Under the pieces are notes generated by a model. The model did not search any database, was not told the origin of the DNA, and worked only from the letters and a program-made list of their open reading frames with translations. From positions 1,243,843-1,307,842 of the forward strand of contig RPFO01000584.1 of NCBI GenBank assembly GCA_009746045.1: DNA of 64,000 nt. Direction: 5' to 3'. Below are positions 33,114 through 44,072 of the stretch, in pieces (positions within the stretch are counted from its first letter, which is position 1; the number at the start of each line of letters is the position of its first letter). A program made the translations under genes and the position numbers. This DNA is from Mesostigma viride. Its lineage: Eukaryota > Streptophyta > Mesostigmatophyceae > Mesostigmatales > Mesostigmataceae.

Positions 33114-34953
33114 GCGCCTCAAAAGCCTGTTGGCACTGCTCAGCCCAAAGGAACGGGGTACCCTTCTTGAGAAGAGCGTTGATTGGGGCGGCGATGGTGG
33201 CAAACCGCGGGATGAACCGTCGGTAGTAAGATGCCAATCCCAGGAAGCTGCGCACCCCTTTCACGTCCGTAGGGACAGGCCATTGCTGAACGGACTCGAT
33301 CTTCTCAGGGTCGGTCGCGATGCCGTCCGCCGACAAGGTATGGCCCAGAAACGGCACGCAGCGGCCGGCGCGCACCTTGGTCTTCCGCGCCGAAAGGTGC
33401 TCATCCTCCATGATCTGCAGAACGGCGTCCACATCCTCTAGGTGCTCCTCGAACGTCTTGGAGTACACCAGGATGTCGTCCAGATACGCCAGCGCGCACG
33501 TGCGCTTGTAGGTCCAGGGCGGGCGCGCCCCCTTCTGCGGGTCCGCCAGGTCCTGGGAGACCTGCGGCAAGTGGGCTGTGCCCATCACCGGACGGAGAAT
33601 GTCATTCATCAGCATCTGGAAGGACGCAGGCGAATTGCACAGCCCCATTGCCGCTACCCGAAACTGATAGTGACCGAAGGGCGTAGCGAACGCGGTCTTG
33701 TGGCAATCTTCTGGCGCGATGCGCAGCTGCCAAAACCCGTCCGCACAGTCGATGACGGTGAAACACGTGGCCCCCTGGACACGGTTGAAGATGTCGTCAA
33801 TCCGCGGTAGGGGATACCGGGACTTGACGGTGATGGCGTTCAGCTTCCGGTAATCCGTCACCAGACGCCACTTGCCTCCTGGCTTGGGAACGAGCAGCAC
33901 GCCCGCTGAGAAGGGGCTGTTGCTGGGTTCAATGAGCCCAGCGTCGAGCAGTGAAATGAGGATCTTCTTGAGCTCCACCAGCTCGACTGGGCCCATGCGG
34001 TACATGGGAGACACAGTAGGCCCGGAACCCTCCTGGAGCTGGACACGATGCAACACCGATCGATTGGGAGGGAACTGGGGGGTGCGATCCGCAAAAAGGG
34101 TAGTGCGCTTCTCCAGGACGGCATTGAACCGCGCCAGCTCATCCGGTGTGAATCCGGCACCAATCTCGTTAAGCAGAGCCTGAGTGCTATCCAGGTCTAT
34201 GCGATACATCGCGTACTCCTTGCCCTTCCGAAGCTGGCGCGCCAGCGTCTTGCTACTCATCAGGATCTGGGACGCTGGTCGAGGCCCGTCCGCCGAGCGC
34301 TCGTGTGTAATGTTATGGACCTCCGCGGCCTGTGCCCTATACTCGCTGTCAGGGCACCAGAATGAACCATCCGGAAACCAAACTACCCGCCGGCGCACAC
34401 TGATGTCCACATCCTGCTTGTCCAGCCAGTCCACTCCAATGATGATGTCGGCAGCGCCCAGCGGCGCAATAGTCGCCACCAGGTCCACCGGCGTGCCCTG
34501 CAGCACACCCTTGATGTCTGCTAGGCCCGGCGATTGGTGTCGCCGACCGTCTGAGTAGGTGACATAGACTGCCGTGGTGTGAGGCCGGGGTACCAGGCCC
34601 AGCCGACGCACCAGGGCCTCGTTGATGAAGGACGTGGAGGCGCCGGTGTCAACCAGGAACTTCACGTCCATGATCGTTTTCTCCTTCAAATACGGATCAA
34701 GGACGGTGGGAGGGACCAATAACCCTCCGCTGAAAAGAAACAGATGCCGCGAATCTCCCTGGGATGCACGCGCTGCCGGTTGGGAGGGCGCGTCTGCGGC
34801 CACGTTATTAACGTCTACCTCTACTCTAGTTGACTCCGCGTCTGGGCTACCATCTGATTTTTCTATCCTATCCCCTACCCCGGGACCCAAGCCCATGGGC
34901 AGGGCTACTACTCCCGAGGAGCGGTGGGACGGGAGGCCGCCTCGCCCGACCAC
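33114..34953 (-). CDS. pol: pol 5' part: protease and reverse transcriptase
   Basis: The protease has FLVDTGASTSFINEALVRRL and, downstream, DIIIGVDWLDKQD. The reverse transcriptase has AGVLLVPKPGGKWRLVTDYR, VIDCADGFWQLRI, FGHYQFRVAAMGLCNSPASF and the catalytic AYLDDILVYS, followed by FLGHTL and SFLGLASYYRRF. About 25 extra residues (LPQVSQDLADPQKG and onward) sit between NDILRPVMGT and YLDD, where most Ty3-type enzymes have only a short link. The frame has no ATG and overlaps the end of gag in the -1 phase. A G7-A2 run lies in the overlap near 34970, so -1 ribosomal frameshifting is plausible. It stops only because the TTAA insert intervenes. Confidence 0.93.
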
Positions 34954-36823
34954 CCGCCCTCTTCCCCCCCCTCCTCTTCGTCAGCCCCCCCCTCCTCATC
35001 GTCGTACTCGTAGCCAGCCACTGCCTGCGTTTGGCCGGAAGAGGAGGACTGTCGCCGCGCCTCCATCTCGTTGACCGCACGCAACACACCCTTGGTAGAG
35101 CTGGTCGCGGGTGGTCGCGGCTGCTGGTACTGCGTCGGGGCCTGTCTGGCGTGCTGCAGGCGAGCCGCACGCTCACCCGCGTTGCGGGGTCGATCCCGAG
35201 GACCGGAGGAGTCGGGGCGGCTGCCGAAGGCCGGGCCGGAGAAACGAACACTGGGTGTCCCCTCTCCTGTCCCACGACTGGCGTTCTTGCCCCGGAGCTT
35301 GGGGCAGTCGCGCTTGAGGTGCCCCACCTCGCTGCACATGAAGCAGCGCGCCTTGCTAGCGTCGATCGCGTTGACGCCAGGGTCAGTGTAGCCCTCGTCA
35401 GGGTCGTCGAGGTACTCGTCCTCCTCCTCGCCGGCGAAATCAGTGGAGTACATCTGGTTCACCCGTCGCGGGGGACAGGTCTGAAGAAACGGCGCACCGA
35501 GGGTGCGCGCCCGCGAGACACCACGTCGGCCACCTGCAGAAGGTATCTCTGGATATTCAGGATGTCCCACTCCTTCCAGGGGACCTCAGCGTAGTGTTTG
35601 AATACCTCGTCCTGCAGCTCGGGGCTGAGCGCCTCGATGAATCTGATCTTGTACTCGTACCAGGTCATGTCGGTTAGATAAGCGGCGCTGGACTCAAACT
35701 TGGACAGAAACTCGCGATATGGGGTGGTCCCCTGGCGCAGCTTGCCGAAAGCGATCCGCTCGTGGAGCTCCGCGTCTGGGGGTATCAGCTTGCGGCGCAC
35801 CCGGTCCATCAGCTCCTCCACGGTTTGAGGGTATGACTGGGATGCGATGCTCTCACAGTTCAGGATGCTCACCACCGAGGGGTCCATGCAGGTGTTGACC
35901 ACGTGTGGGATCAAATCACAGGTGGCCAGTTCCCAGCTGTTGTGATTGCACCAAACGGTATACTGCTGTTGCCACATGCGTCCCCATTCGTCGACCTCTC
36001 GCGGTTTCATATCCGCGTGCAGCTTGGGTACATTCTTGAAGGAAGGCATCGGTGGGGCCCACCGACCTCTCTGTAGGAGATGGAGCCGAATGCTGGAGGC
36101 TGCGACCGCGGGAGGGATCCGGTTCTCTCCGGTGTGCCGTGTGTCCGGCGCACCTGTACCGACGAGGGGTGTTCGTACCCCGGGTCATCCAGTGCCACCC
36201 TGCTGAAATTCAGGTTACCGACGGCCGCGAGTGAAGGGACCACGCTACTGTCAAGCGCCCGTAGACGCTGCGGTTGAGGTGCCGAGCGCTGGGCTGGCGG
36301 GTGAGTCTCCTCGTCGCGGGTGGTGACACTGCGCCGGGTCTCCCCTGGGCTGGTCCGTGGCCTATGAGAACCAACGGGCGGGCCCTGCGTGACAGATCCC
36401 TCGTCCGCCTCGTTAGTCCCTTCCAGGTCATCGAACTCGCCATCTGCCTCTGGGGCCTCCCCTTCCTCGTCCGAATACCATAGCGCCGTGGGTAACAGGG
36501 ACGTGCTGCCGAAGGACACTCTGCGTCTGCCCCGGTGTGGGGGTCCCGGTGGAGGTCTCTGGGGCCGCCCCCGACCTGCCCAAGGATGCGTTGGCCGCCC
36601 GGTGACTGGCTGCTGCTGGCGGTAGTGCAGGGTATCTCCATTATCGTCTCCCGGCTGCTCTGGATCCGGTGGTAGCCATTGTGGTCTCATCTGGGGTTGT
36701 TGCTGCTGCATCCGGGGTTGCTGCTGTTGCCATTGCTGCTGTGGTGACCGTTGCTGCTGCTGATGCTGCTGCTGCTGTTGATGCTGCTGCGGTTGCTGCT
36801 GCTGCTGCTGCTGCTGTTGCTGA

Positions 36824-36870
<47 letters not shown>

Positions 36871-37170
36871 CGAGTACTCTTGGAGCCTCTCCCGGTCGTT
36901 CCTGTCATCTCCCTGCCTTGGTAAGGCGTCTATATTGTCCCCATCCGCTGGGAACCTAGGGTTCTGATCTCTGGATCGTGGGGAGCCTTCCGCAGGTCTC
37001 TCCATGACCTCACCTGTATCTGTCCCTGCTCGGACGTGCAGTGGTACCTCTATACCCTCTGTACCGTGCTCGTGGTTGTCTACCGGTTCTACCTCTGTAT
37101 TCTCTAGATCTCGTTCTCTAGTCTCTTCCTCTGTATCTCTGGCGTTCCTTGTTTGGGACCGTGTGGGCAT
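34908..37170 (-). pseudogene. gag: gag: polyGln N-terminus, capsid, zinc knuckle
   Basis: An ATG at 37170 starts MPTRSQTRNARDTEEETRER. The N-terminal 360 residues are hydrophilic, with a long Gln tract from CTG/TTG triplets (about 36700-36870). The capsid part runs 36049-35459 (MPSFKNVPKLHADMKPREVDEW, FGKLRQGTTPYREFLSKFE) and matches retrotransposon gag. The nucleocapsid frame (35570-34908) has one CCHC knuckle, CFMCSEVGHLKRDC, and an acidic segment EEEDEYLDDPDEG before it. Gag forms the virus-like particle and packages RNA. Phase changes near 36040 and 35490 equal one missing base each; the MPSFKNV ATG may or may not be used. Confidence 0.88.
36700..36875. repeat. CAG/CTG trinucleotide tract in gag
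   Basis: Interrupted TGC/TGT/TGA triplets on the plus strand encode poly-Gln with occasional His on the minus strand. The tract keeps the gag frame. Confidence 0.85.
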
Positions 37171-37304
37171 GGTGCTCGTACCGGTACCTTCACTGCAGGC
37201 AACACCTCCCCAGGAAGGAAGAGAGAGCAAGGGAGAGAGCAACCACCACGTGCTATAGAGCTATAACTATAGAACCTAATACTACTCCCTAGTAATGGTC
37301 TCCT

Positions 37305-37643
37305 CTACTGCTTGCTAGGGCCAATGGTCAGCTGAGAGAAAGTCACTGTAACTGCTGTCCCCTCCCCCTGACTGCTGAGTGTGGGTGGCTTGGAGCATTC
37401 ACGTGTGATGTGCATCCCCTCAGGCAATGGCATGTGTTCCCTAACAAACCTATCTGCATCTGTAATGTTATCAAACCCTTTCCACTTAGCACTAGAGCCT
37501 TGGGACAATATCTTATCTTTAATATGCTCCTCACAAGTCTTCCAGCTGTAGAATATAGCAGGTCTACCCTTATCCCCGTCGTGAGCTACTGCGTAGTAAG
37601 GAAATCCAGACTGTCCACCCTTGTTTATTTTACGTCGTGGCAT
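37305..37643 (-). CDS. Leader ORF with RNase H1/viroplasmin-type hybrid-binding domain
   Basis: An ATG at 37643 opens 112 codons between the 5' LTR and gag. The segment FPYYAVAHDGDKGRPAIFYS, then WKTCEEHI, SSAKWKGFDNITDADRFVRE, matches the compact N-terminal domain of eukaryotic RNase H1 and caulimovirus viroplasmin: Y-Y-A-V, then G...I-Y-x-x-W-x-x-C, then A-x-x-K-x-F, then A-x-x-F. That family binds RNA/DNA hybrids or double-stranded RNA. It is in a different phase from gag and is 135 bases upstream of the gag ATG. A role in binding the reverse-transcription intermediate or the genomic RNA is inference. RNase H catalytic residues are absent here; they lie in pol. Confidence 0.75.
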   Translation of the reverse strand: MPRRKINKGGQSGFPYYAVAHDGDKGRPAIFYSWKTCEEHIKDKILSQGSSAKWKGFDNITDADRFVREHMPLPEGMHITRECSKPPTLSSQGEGTAVTVTFSQLTIGPSKQ

Positions 37644-38373
37644 GTTACATCATAGTCTGGCAGCGGCTTGCAAGCAGGAGAGAAAGGGGAAACCCAGGCT
37701 ACCTCTAATGCAGTGACCTTAAACAAACGAGGAGAGAGCACGGAGTGTAGCACAGCACACGCCCGAGCCTTCCGCAGGAACGGGCTATACGCACACACGG
37801 AGGTAAACACCGTCAACACAGTCGGCAACAGCCAGACGGTGTCCACCCCCACGACCCCTTGCAGGTCAAACAACGAATGGCCGTCTCCGCGACGTCCATG
37901 GGCACCAACAACATTTACAACCTATAGAGGGTACAACATATAACATAAACCCCCTACGCGCGCGTTCCCGGATAAAGAGCGAGCTCGCCAGCTAGCCTTC
38001 AGCAGGCATAGCTTGTAAAGAAAGAATTCTAACTAGGGGACGTACCATCTTCGATGACGTTAATCCCTCCTGAGCTGGCCGCCACCCGGTGTCGTTGAAG
38101 GCAAGCCCTGGCCGCCACTAGGTGTCGTTGAAAACAGGAGAGCTGAACGCTATCGTTGACAGCACCTCACCACAGGACTATTGCTAGCCCCGCCGAGTAT
38201 CCCAGACTGGCCGCTTGCTGTCTAGGTCGTCGTTGAATCCCTTTACGGGCTGGCCGCCGGCTTGACAGCAATCGTTGAATTCAGGAACCTCTACCTACGC
38301 CAAGCTTCGTCTTGGTATCCTAATTGGCTCACTAACCCTCTCCGCGAGAGTTAGCTAACCTTTCCAGCACATT
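37644..38373 (-). other. 5' leader with repeated CTGGCCGCC...CGTTGAA motif
   Basis: Between the primer site and the leader ORF, about five imperfect repeats occur (plus-strand view) at about 38077-38280: CTGGCCGCC followed 10-20 bases later by TCGTTGAA. They are not tandem and could be RNA structure or packaging elements; this is speculation. No other coding frame is supported. Confidence 0.45.
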
Positions 38374-38388
38374 TCCTCCGATAACCAG
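38374..38388 (-). other. Putative primer-binding site
   Basis: One base inside the 5' LTR the minus strand reads TGGTTATCGGAGGA. Starting with TGG it could pair with the CCA end of a tRNA. The tRNA is not identified. Confidence 0.55.
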
Positions 38389-38972
38389 TGTTACGTCCCT
38401 GCCCAGACACACCTAGCCTGAGCTACGTAGCGAAAGACCCTTCTTGCCGGAATTAGGAAAAATTCAAGATAGCCTAAAGTAGGTTGCGCTTCACGACGTG
38501 AGTCGTGAGATATCTGGCATCACGGCTTAATGCCAAGCTAATTAGTTCACACTTATATTGGCTAGCAATACCAATTACAAATGGATAATGCCCCGGGCTC
38601 AATGTGTAGGCGTATTCGCACTTATCATTCATTAAACCAAGAGGACGAGACTCTCGTCCTCGGACCAATTTAACCTAGGTTGGTTGCGGCGCAGATACAC
38701 GCCAATTTCCCTAGAACAATTCGAGTCACTCATTCCACGTAGGATCCGGGCCGACATCGACCCTCAACTATAGGATCCACGCCTAGAACTACTGACGGAC
38801 TCAGGACTGGCGCGGCGCCACAGCGCCGGCCCCTAAAAGGACAACCTAGGACCAAAATAACTAGTCCAATTCACACAATAGCCAAGGTCCATAAATCCCA
38901 AGTCCAATAGACCAAACAGCCTTAGTAATTTATTCCATTGTTACGTCCGACCAAAAGGGCAGGGACGTAACA
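38389..38972 (-). repeat. 5' LTR of the Ty3-type chromovirus (584 bp)
   Basis: Same length and ends as 25700-26283, with about seven substitutions. On the minus strand this copy is upstream of gag and should hold the promoter. GAGGG follows at 38973-38977 as the target duplication. Confidence 0.93.
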
Positions 38973-38977
38973 GAGGG

Positions 38978-39159
38978 ATAGTGTTACAAAGAAATGTTAA
39001 ATATTATGATAGAATGTTCATTATTATAATAGAATACTATATACATCTGTAATGTACCATTCAATCTCGATCGATAATCTACATACATATTAAATATGTT
39101 TTGTTTAATATTTGTATCCACCACCACCTTATATTCATAACACACTACATTGTATATTA
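38978..39159. other. A/T-rich flank
   Basis: A/T-rich DNA with many TATA-like strings. No gene is seen. The LINE fragment to the right starts in it. Confidence 0.5.
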
Positions 39160-40271
39160 TATTGGGCTCCGTCGCTCAGTCGTGGGCGGAAAGCTGCCGG
39201 CTCCTGCCCCTTTTGGCTACGGCAGCGCCTGACCTCCTGGACCCCAGCAGCCCTTTGCCCTTCGTCACCGCCATCCAGGAGGCCTATGCTGAGATCCAGC
39301 AGGCCTGTTCTCCCGTCCGTGCTGCTCAGGCGGTACAGCGCCACCTCCCTCGCGGCACTCCCTCGGTCGCCTCCGTTCAATCTCCCGCCGCATTCCCTGC
39401 TCGCGTCATCGATAAACACCAGAAAACCTACGCGGGTATTCTGCACACGGCTGATTGGATTGCTCTTTTCGCGGACCTCAACGCCCAGGGACGTGCGTGG
39501 CTGTTCTCGCTTTCCTTGCGGAGTGTGGGCTCGGCGTACCTTCGTGCTCTTCCCATGGCCCCCCCATTCGCCTTGGCTCCCAGCCACTACTCGGTGGCGC
39601 TCCGGCACCAGCTATTTGCCCCGCAGCCTCTTGTTCCGGCCGGGCGGCCTTGTGGTAGCTGTGGGCAGCCGCTGGATCCCACGGGGACTCACTACCTTGC
39701 CTGCATGGGGGGCCAACAGAATCAGAATTGGTATTTGTATTTGCACACTGTCCTCCTGACGGTGGTGCTCGCCATGATTCGGTCGGTCTTCCCCCACGCG
39801 AACATCCGGTCCGAGGATGCGGATGGCGCTGCCTTCTATTCCCCCAACCACCGGCCTGACATCGTGGTGCTGGACTTTGAGGGGGGTGGCCGGCATCTGC
39901 TTATTGACGTTTCGGTGGCGCGGCCCTTGGCTCTTAGCCACGTGGCTGGGGCCTCCCTCACGGCAGGTTACACGGCGGACCGGGCGGAGCGGGCCAAGCT
40001 CCTGGCCTACGGCGACGTCGGGCACCATCGTGTGGTGCCCTTTGTCCTGGAGGAGTTTGGGGCCATGGGGCCCCTGACCTCCGCCTTCTTCAAGGAGTGT
40101 TGCCGGCTCCGGGAGGACCGGCTGGACCTGGAGGGCCAGCGGGCCCCATGGTCGGCGCGGACCTGGACGTCATATTGGCGTCAGCGCTTGTCGGTGGCGC
40201 TGACTCGGGCCATGGCTGACATCATGCTCCGCCGTACGCGGGCTGATTTTGCGGTGCAGCAGGGCTATTAG
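39160..40271 (+). pseudogene. LINE C-terminal region with zinc knuckle and restriction-like endonuclease
   Basis: The frame is open from the A/T-rich junction, with no usable ATG, to a TAG at 40269-40271 (about 370 codons). It contains a zinc finger CGSCGQPLDPTGTHYLAC and then the nuclease core: RPDIVVLDF, about seven residues, LLIDVSVARP, which fits the PD-(D/E)xK pattern of the R2/NeSL/Dualen group. C-terminal to it are SYWRQRLSVALTRAMADIML and QQGY. Such nucleases cut the target before reverse transcription. The polymerase is absent, so this is a 5'-truncated copy. It faces a second, shorter copy of its own 3' end. Confidence 0.75.
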
Positions 40272-40930
40272 GTTCCTCCCGTTAGGCGTTTCCATTGGTC
40301 TTATCGTAGTATAGAGCTTTGACATGGCTCTGTATATAGGTTTATAGCTGGGCGTTTGCTTTGGTTTGAGTGATTTCACTCTGTTGTAAGTAATTATATT
40401 TTTAATATATATTGACAATATATTTTTAAAATATAATTACTTACAGCAGAGTGAAATCACTCAAACCAAAGCAAACGCCCAGCTATAAACCTATAGACAG
40501 AGCCATGTCAAAGCTCTATACTACGATAAGACCAATGGAAACGCCTAACGGGAGGAACCTAATAGCCCTGCTGCACTGCAAAATCAGCCCGCGTACGGCG
40601 GAGCATGATGTCAGCCATGGCCCGAGTCAGCGCCACCGACAAGCGCTGACGCCAATATGACGTCCAGGTCCGCGCCGACCATGGGGCCCGCTGGCCCTCC
40701 AGGTCCAGCCGGTCCTCCCGGAGCCGGCAACACTCCTTGAAGAAGGCGGAGGTCAGGGGCCCCATGGCCCCAAACTCCTCCAGGACAAAGGGCACCACAC
40801 GATGGTGCCCGACGTCGCCGTAGGCCAGGAGCTTGGCCCGCTCCGCCCGGTCCGCCGTGTAACCTGCCGTGAGGGAGGCCCCAGCCACGTGGCTAAGAGC
40901 CAAGGGCCGCGCCACCGAAACGTCAATAAG
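39900..40930. repeat. Tail-to-tail palindrome of the LINE 3' end (about 513-bp arms)
   Basis: The arm 39900-40413 (plus copy, from CTTATTGACG to the A/T tail) is the reverse complement of about 40418-40930 with only a few mismatches, for example in CTCTGTTGTAAG versus CTCTGCTGTAAG. The centre is ATTGACAAT. A transcript across it would fold into a hairpin of about 500 bp. Confidence 0.88.
40559..40928 (-). pseudogene. Inverted partial copy of the LINE C-terminus
   Basis: Reads from LIDVSVARP to QQGY and TAG on the minus strand, nearly identical to residues at the end of the frame at 39160-40271. It is cut at the nuclease motif, adjacent to A/T-rich DNA at 40931. Confidence 0.8.
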
Positions 40931-41870
40931 ACAATATATTTGCAAGTATATATTTGATCATGATACATACAGTACAGCGAGTATATATATTTAATTTATG
41001 AATCGCTGCGTGTCATTGTAGTTTTGTACCTTGGGTTGGCGTGATCCTTCCATGCCAGTGTCAGATTATTTTCTTTAGGAAGCTTCTTCCTCCTTGGGGG
41101 GCTTTCCTCATTTTGCGTGCAGCTCTCACCTCCGTAATTTATCATTATCACGAATATGTATCAGCTGTTGTGCTATAATTGTTTCCATTTTTACTTATGT
41201 ATCGTCATCAATGGATATGTATTATCATGGGTTTCCCCTTGATGTCATAGCGGTTCATGCGGTAAGTCTAGTAGTGTGCACCTGTTACTTCAAGCAACTT
41301 GTTGCTTTTCCTGTTGTTCGCTCATTTCTGCAAGCGTCGGTTTCTTCCTGGGTTGAGCGCATTGATAGTAGGCAGTTAGCTACTGGTGCAGCAGAAGTCT
41401 CGGGCTGCAGTACCAGCTCACTGCTTTGCCTTGAACCGCGGGAACGCTGCTGACTTTGAGAGTGTCACTGGTCCCAATGGCTGCGATAATTGGGTGTTAG
41501 GTGTGCCGCCACCAGTGTGCAGTGCCTAGTTGTATGGCCAATTCTGTAGAGCCTGCTTGCTTCCATGAGCCAGCCACAACAAAGTATCAACTGGGTAAGT
41601 TGGGTAGGGTTCTGCCCGGTACCCAAGATTGGTCACCCGGAACGAAGCTCAAGCGCAGAGAGCACCCTTGAAGTAAGCTAGCCGCTCGAGAGCAGTTACG
41701 AATGCAAGCATCAGGCACGCCAGGCAGCTCAACAGCTTCTTCTTGACAGGTTAATTGTTGGCTACTAGGGCCTACCAACCTAGTTCAACTGTGTATTAGC
41801 ATACTGTATAGTAAGTGGCAACTCGGGCTACTCGGGCTATTCGGGCTACTCGGCACTCGGAACTCAGCAC
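40931..41870. other. Unassigned, with a degenerate relative of the duplicated array
   Basis: A/T-rich at its left end. 41380-41610 resembles a block found after each cysteine module in the array (GTGCAGCAGAAGTCTCGGGCTGCAG-like start, ...TTTGCCTTGAAC, ...CATGAGCC), so the array once extended further left. Confidence 0.4.
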
Positions 41871-42392
41871 TCAGTCCCTAGTCCGACGGTCAGTGGCCGC
41901 CTGTGGGGCTGCGGCGGCCGGAGCCTAGGCTGGGTACCGGTACCGCCGGGGGACCTGGTGTGACCGGATATCCGAGATGGCCCACCCGGTAGCGGTACCC
42001 CGGTTATGAAGCCGGGCCCAGTATACCAGTATCGTTAGTAACAATACCGGTTACCAGTACCGGGTCGTTGCGATAGTACCGGGTTGTTCCGATAGTACCG
42101 GGTGAAGCCGGGAGGGGTCAGCGCGGTGCTTGTGATGGCTGCACTGGACCACTGCAGAGGAAGGGTTGCTGGTTCCGGCTGACAGTTTCGCAGTCTCAAC
42201 TATGTATTGCGGCGATGATCAAGGTGTCTTTCGATTTCTTCACTTGAGCTGTCTTGGGTTGCAAATTGACTTGGGTTGCAAAATGACTTGGGTCTAGTGC
42301 ATAAAGCTACTATCCATGTATTGAGATTTGACATGTTTGGGATTGCATCTGCTCCTGCCTGTGGCCGTTGGTTTCTCTCTGCATGATGTCAG

Positions 42393-42512
42393 CTTGTACC
42401 GACGATGCAGCTGGTGCCAGTCAGGATAGCGGCTGCTCTGCTACTTGGCCGATCTGCCTAACTGGTGCAGCGAGTACGGGTTCAGGTGCCAACACCGCGT
42501 TGGTGTGTGGAG
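42393..42512 (+). CDS. Cysteine-module exon A1 (copy 1)
   Basis: Bounded by an acceptor GATGTCAG and a donor GAG|GTGCGT. It is 120 nt, phase 1 at both ends. It encodes C-TDDAAG, then DSGCSATWPICLTG, then VCG. The Cys spacing matches the other five modules. Family unknown; probably extracellular because of its paired cysteines. Confidence 0.5.
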
Positions 42513-43275
42513 GTGCGTGTGGGCTGTCAAAGCTGGACATACTATTTTGGATTTCCCTTTTCTAGTAGCATTCTTTGTTTTTGTAAACAGGCCTTTGTGG
42601 TACAGGTTCCGTTATGCACGTGCTGACTCTGATATATACCAATTGATGCCAGAAATCAAGTTGGCTACTGGTTTGACGTTTTTCTTTTCCTAATGTTATT
42701 GCCTGCAAGCGTTTGTTTCTTAACGTGATCAGTTTAGCGTGTCGGTAGGTCGAAAATGGGGAACAGAAGTCACAGGCTGCAGTGCGATGCAGCTTACCGC
42801 TCTGCCTTGAACGTGGAGGGCAGGTGCAAGTGAGGGGGTGGTCCCAACTGCTGCAATTTGTGTTCGGTGTTCTGCCACCCATGTTCTGCCTGGTTGTCGG
42901 CCATGAGCCGGCTTGCCTCTGTTAGCCACAAAGAGTCAACTGGTACAAAACATCAACTGTACGCCACAAAACGTTAACTCGACAAAACGTCAATTAACGA
43001 GACAAAACGTCAACAGTAAGTTGGGTGGGGGTTGCGGGGTGCATGTGATGGCTACATTGCACTGGACCACTGCAGAGGAAGGGCTAGTGGTTCCGGCTGT
43101 TTCGCACTTAACAGTCTCAACTATCACGGCGGTTATCAAGGTGTCTTTTTGCTTAGATTCACTTGAGCTGCCTTCGGTAATTGCAACTGATTATGATGTC
43201 TGTGTATTGAGGTTTGACGTGTTTGGCCTCTGCTTCTGCTCGTGGCTGTGACCGTTTGTTTCTCTCTGACGCCAG

Positions 43276-43395
43276 ATTGTTTCGATGATGCCGATGGGGG
43301 CGGTACGGACACCGGCTGCTCTGGAGCCACCCCAGTGTGCTACACCGAGAGTGCAAGTACTGGAGAATTCGATGGCGGACGTTCAGGCTGCGCTG
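43276..43395 (+). CDS. Cysteine-module exon A2 (copy 1)
   Basis: Acceptor TCTGACGCCAG, donor CTG|GTGCGT, 120 nt, phase 1-1. It encodes CFDDADGGGTDTGCSGATP, VCYTESASTGEFDGGRSGC and A. A pyrimidine-rich TTTGTTTCTCTC precedes the acceptor. Confidence 0.55.
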
Positions 43396-44072
43396 GTGCG
43401 TGTGGGCTGTCAAATGTGGATGCACTGTTTTGGATTTCCCTCTTTAAGTAGCATTCTTTTTCTAGTAAACAGCCTTTCATGGTACAAGACCGCTATGCAT
43501 GTGCTGACTCTGATAGAAACCAGTTGATGACAGAAATCAAGGTGGCTTCTGGTTTTTCTTTTTCTGCTGGTAATGCCTCTAAGCTTCTGTTTCTGAATGT
43601 GAACATGTAGGAAGGTGGCAAATGGTGGTACACCAGTCACGGGTTGCAGTGCCATGCAGCTTACCGCTTTGCCTTTAACCTGGAGGGCAGGTGGTGCAAG
43701 CGAGGGGGTGGTCCCAACCGCTGCAAGTTGTGTTCGGTGTTCTGCCACCCATGTTCTGCCTGGTTGTCGGCCATGAGCCGGCTTGCCTCTCTCAGCCGCA
43801 AAACGTCCACTAGTAAGGTTTGAGGGTTTGGCGGGATGCTTGTGATGGCTGCACTGCACTGGACCATTGTACATAGAAGAAGGACCGTTGGTACTTGATG
43901 TTTTGCAGTCTCAACTATGTATCACGGCGGTCATCGAGTTGTCTTTTGATTTCTGCCCTTGAGCTGTCTTCGGTTGACGGCATCTTAAATCTGTGTGTTG
44001 GAATTTGACGTGTTTGGCATTGCTTCTGCTCCCGGCTCCGCGCTGTGACCGTTTGTTTCTCTCCGACGCCAG

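Larger units (their letters stand above)
25700..38972 (-). mobile_element. Ty3-type (chromovirus) LTR retrotransposon with extra 5' and 3' ORFs
   Basis: Read on the minus strand the order is: 5' LTR (38972-38389), primer site, leader with a hybrid-binding-domain ORF (37643-37305), gag (37170-34908), protease-RT (34953-33114), RNase H-integrase-chromodomain (31405-29070), extra coding-like module (28849-26501), polypurine tract, 3' LTR (26283-25700). PR-RT-RH-INT with a C-terminal chromodomain is the chromovirus arrangement of Ty3/gypsy. Equal 584-bp LTRs and the 5-bp TSD GAGGG show an intact insertion. A 1.7-kb TTAA-flanked element splits pol. Confidence 0.92.
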
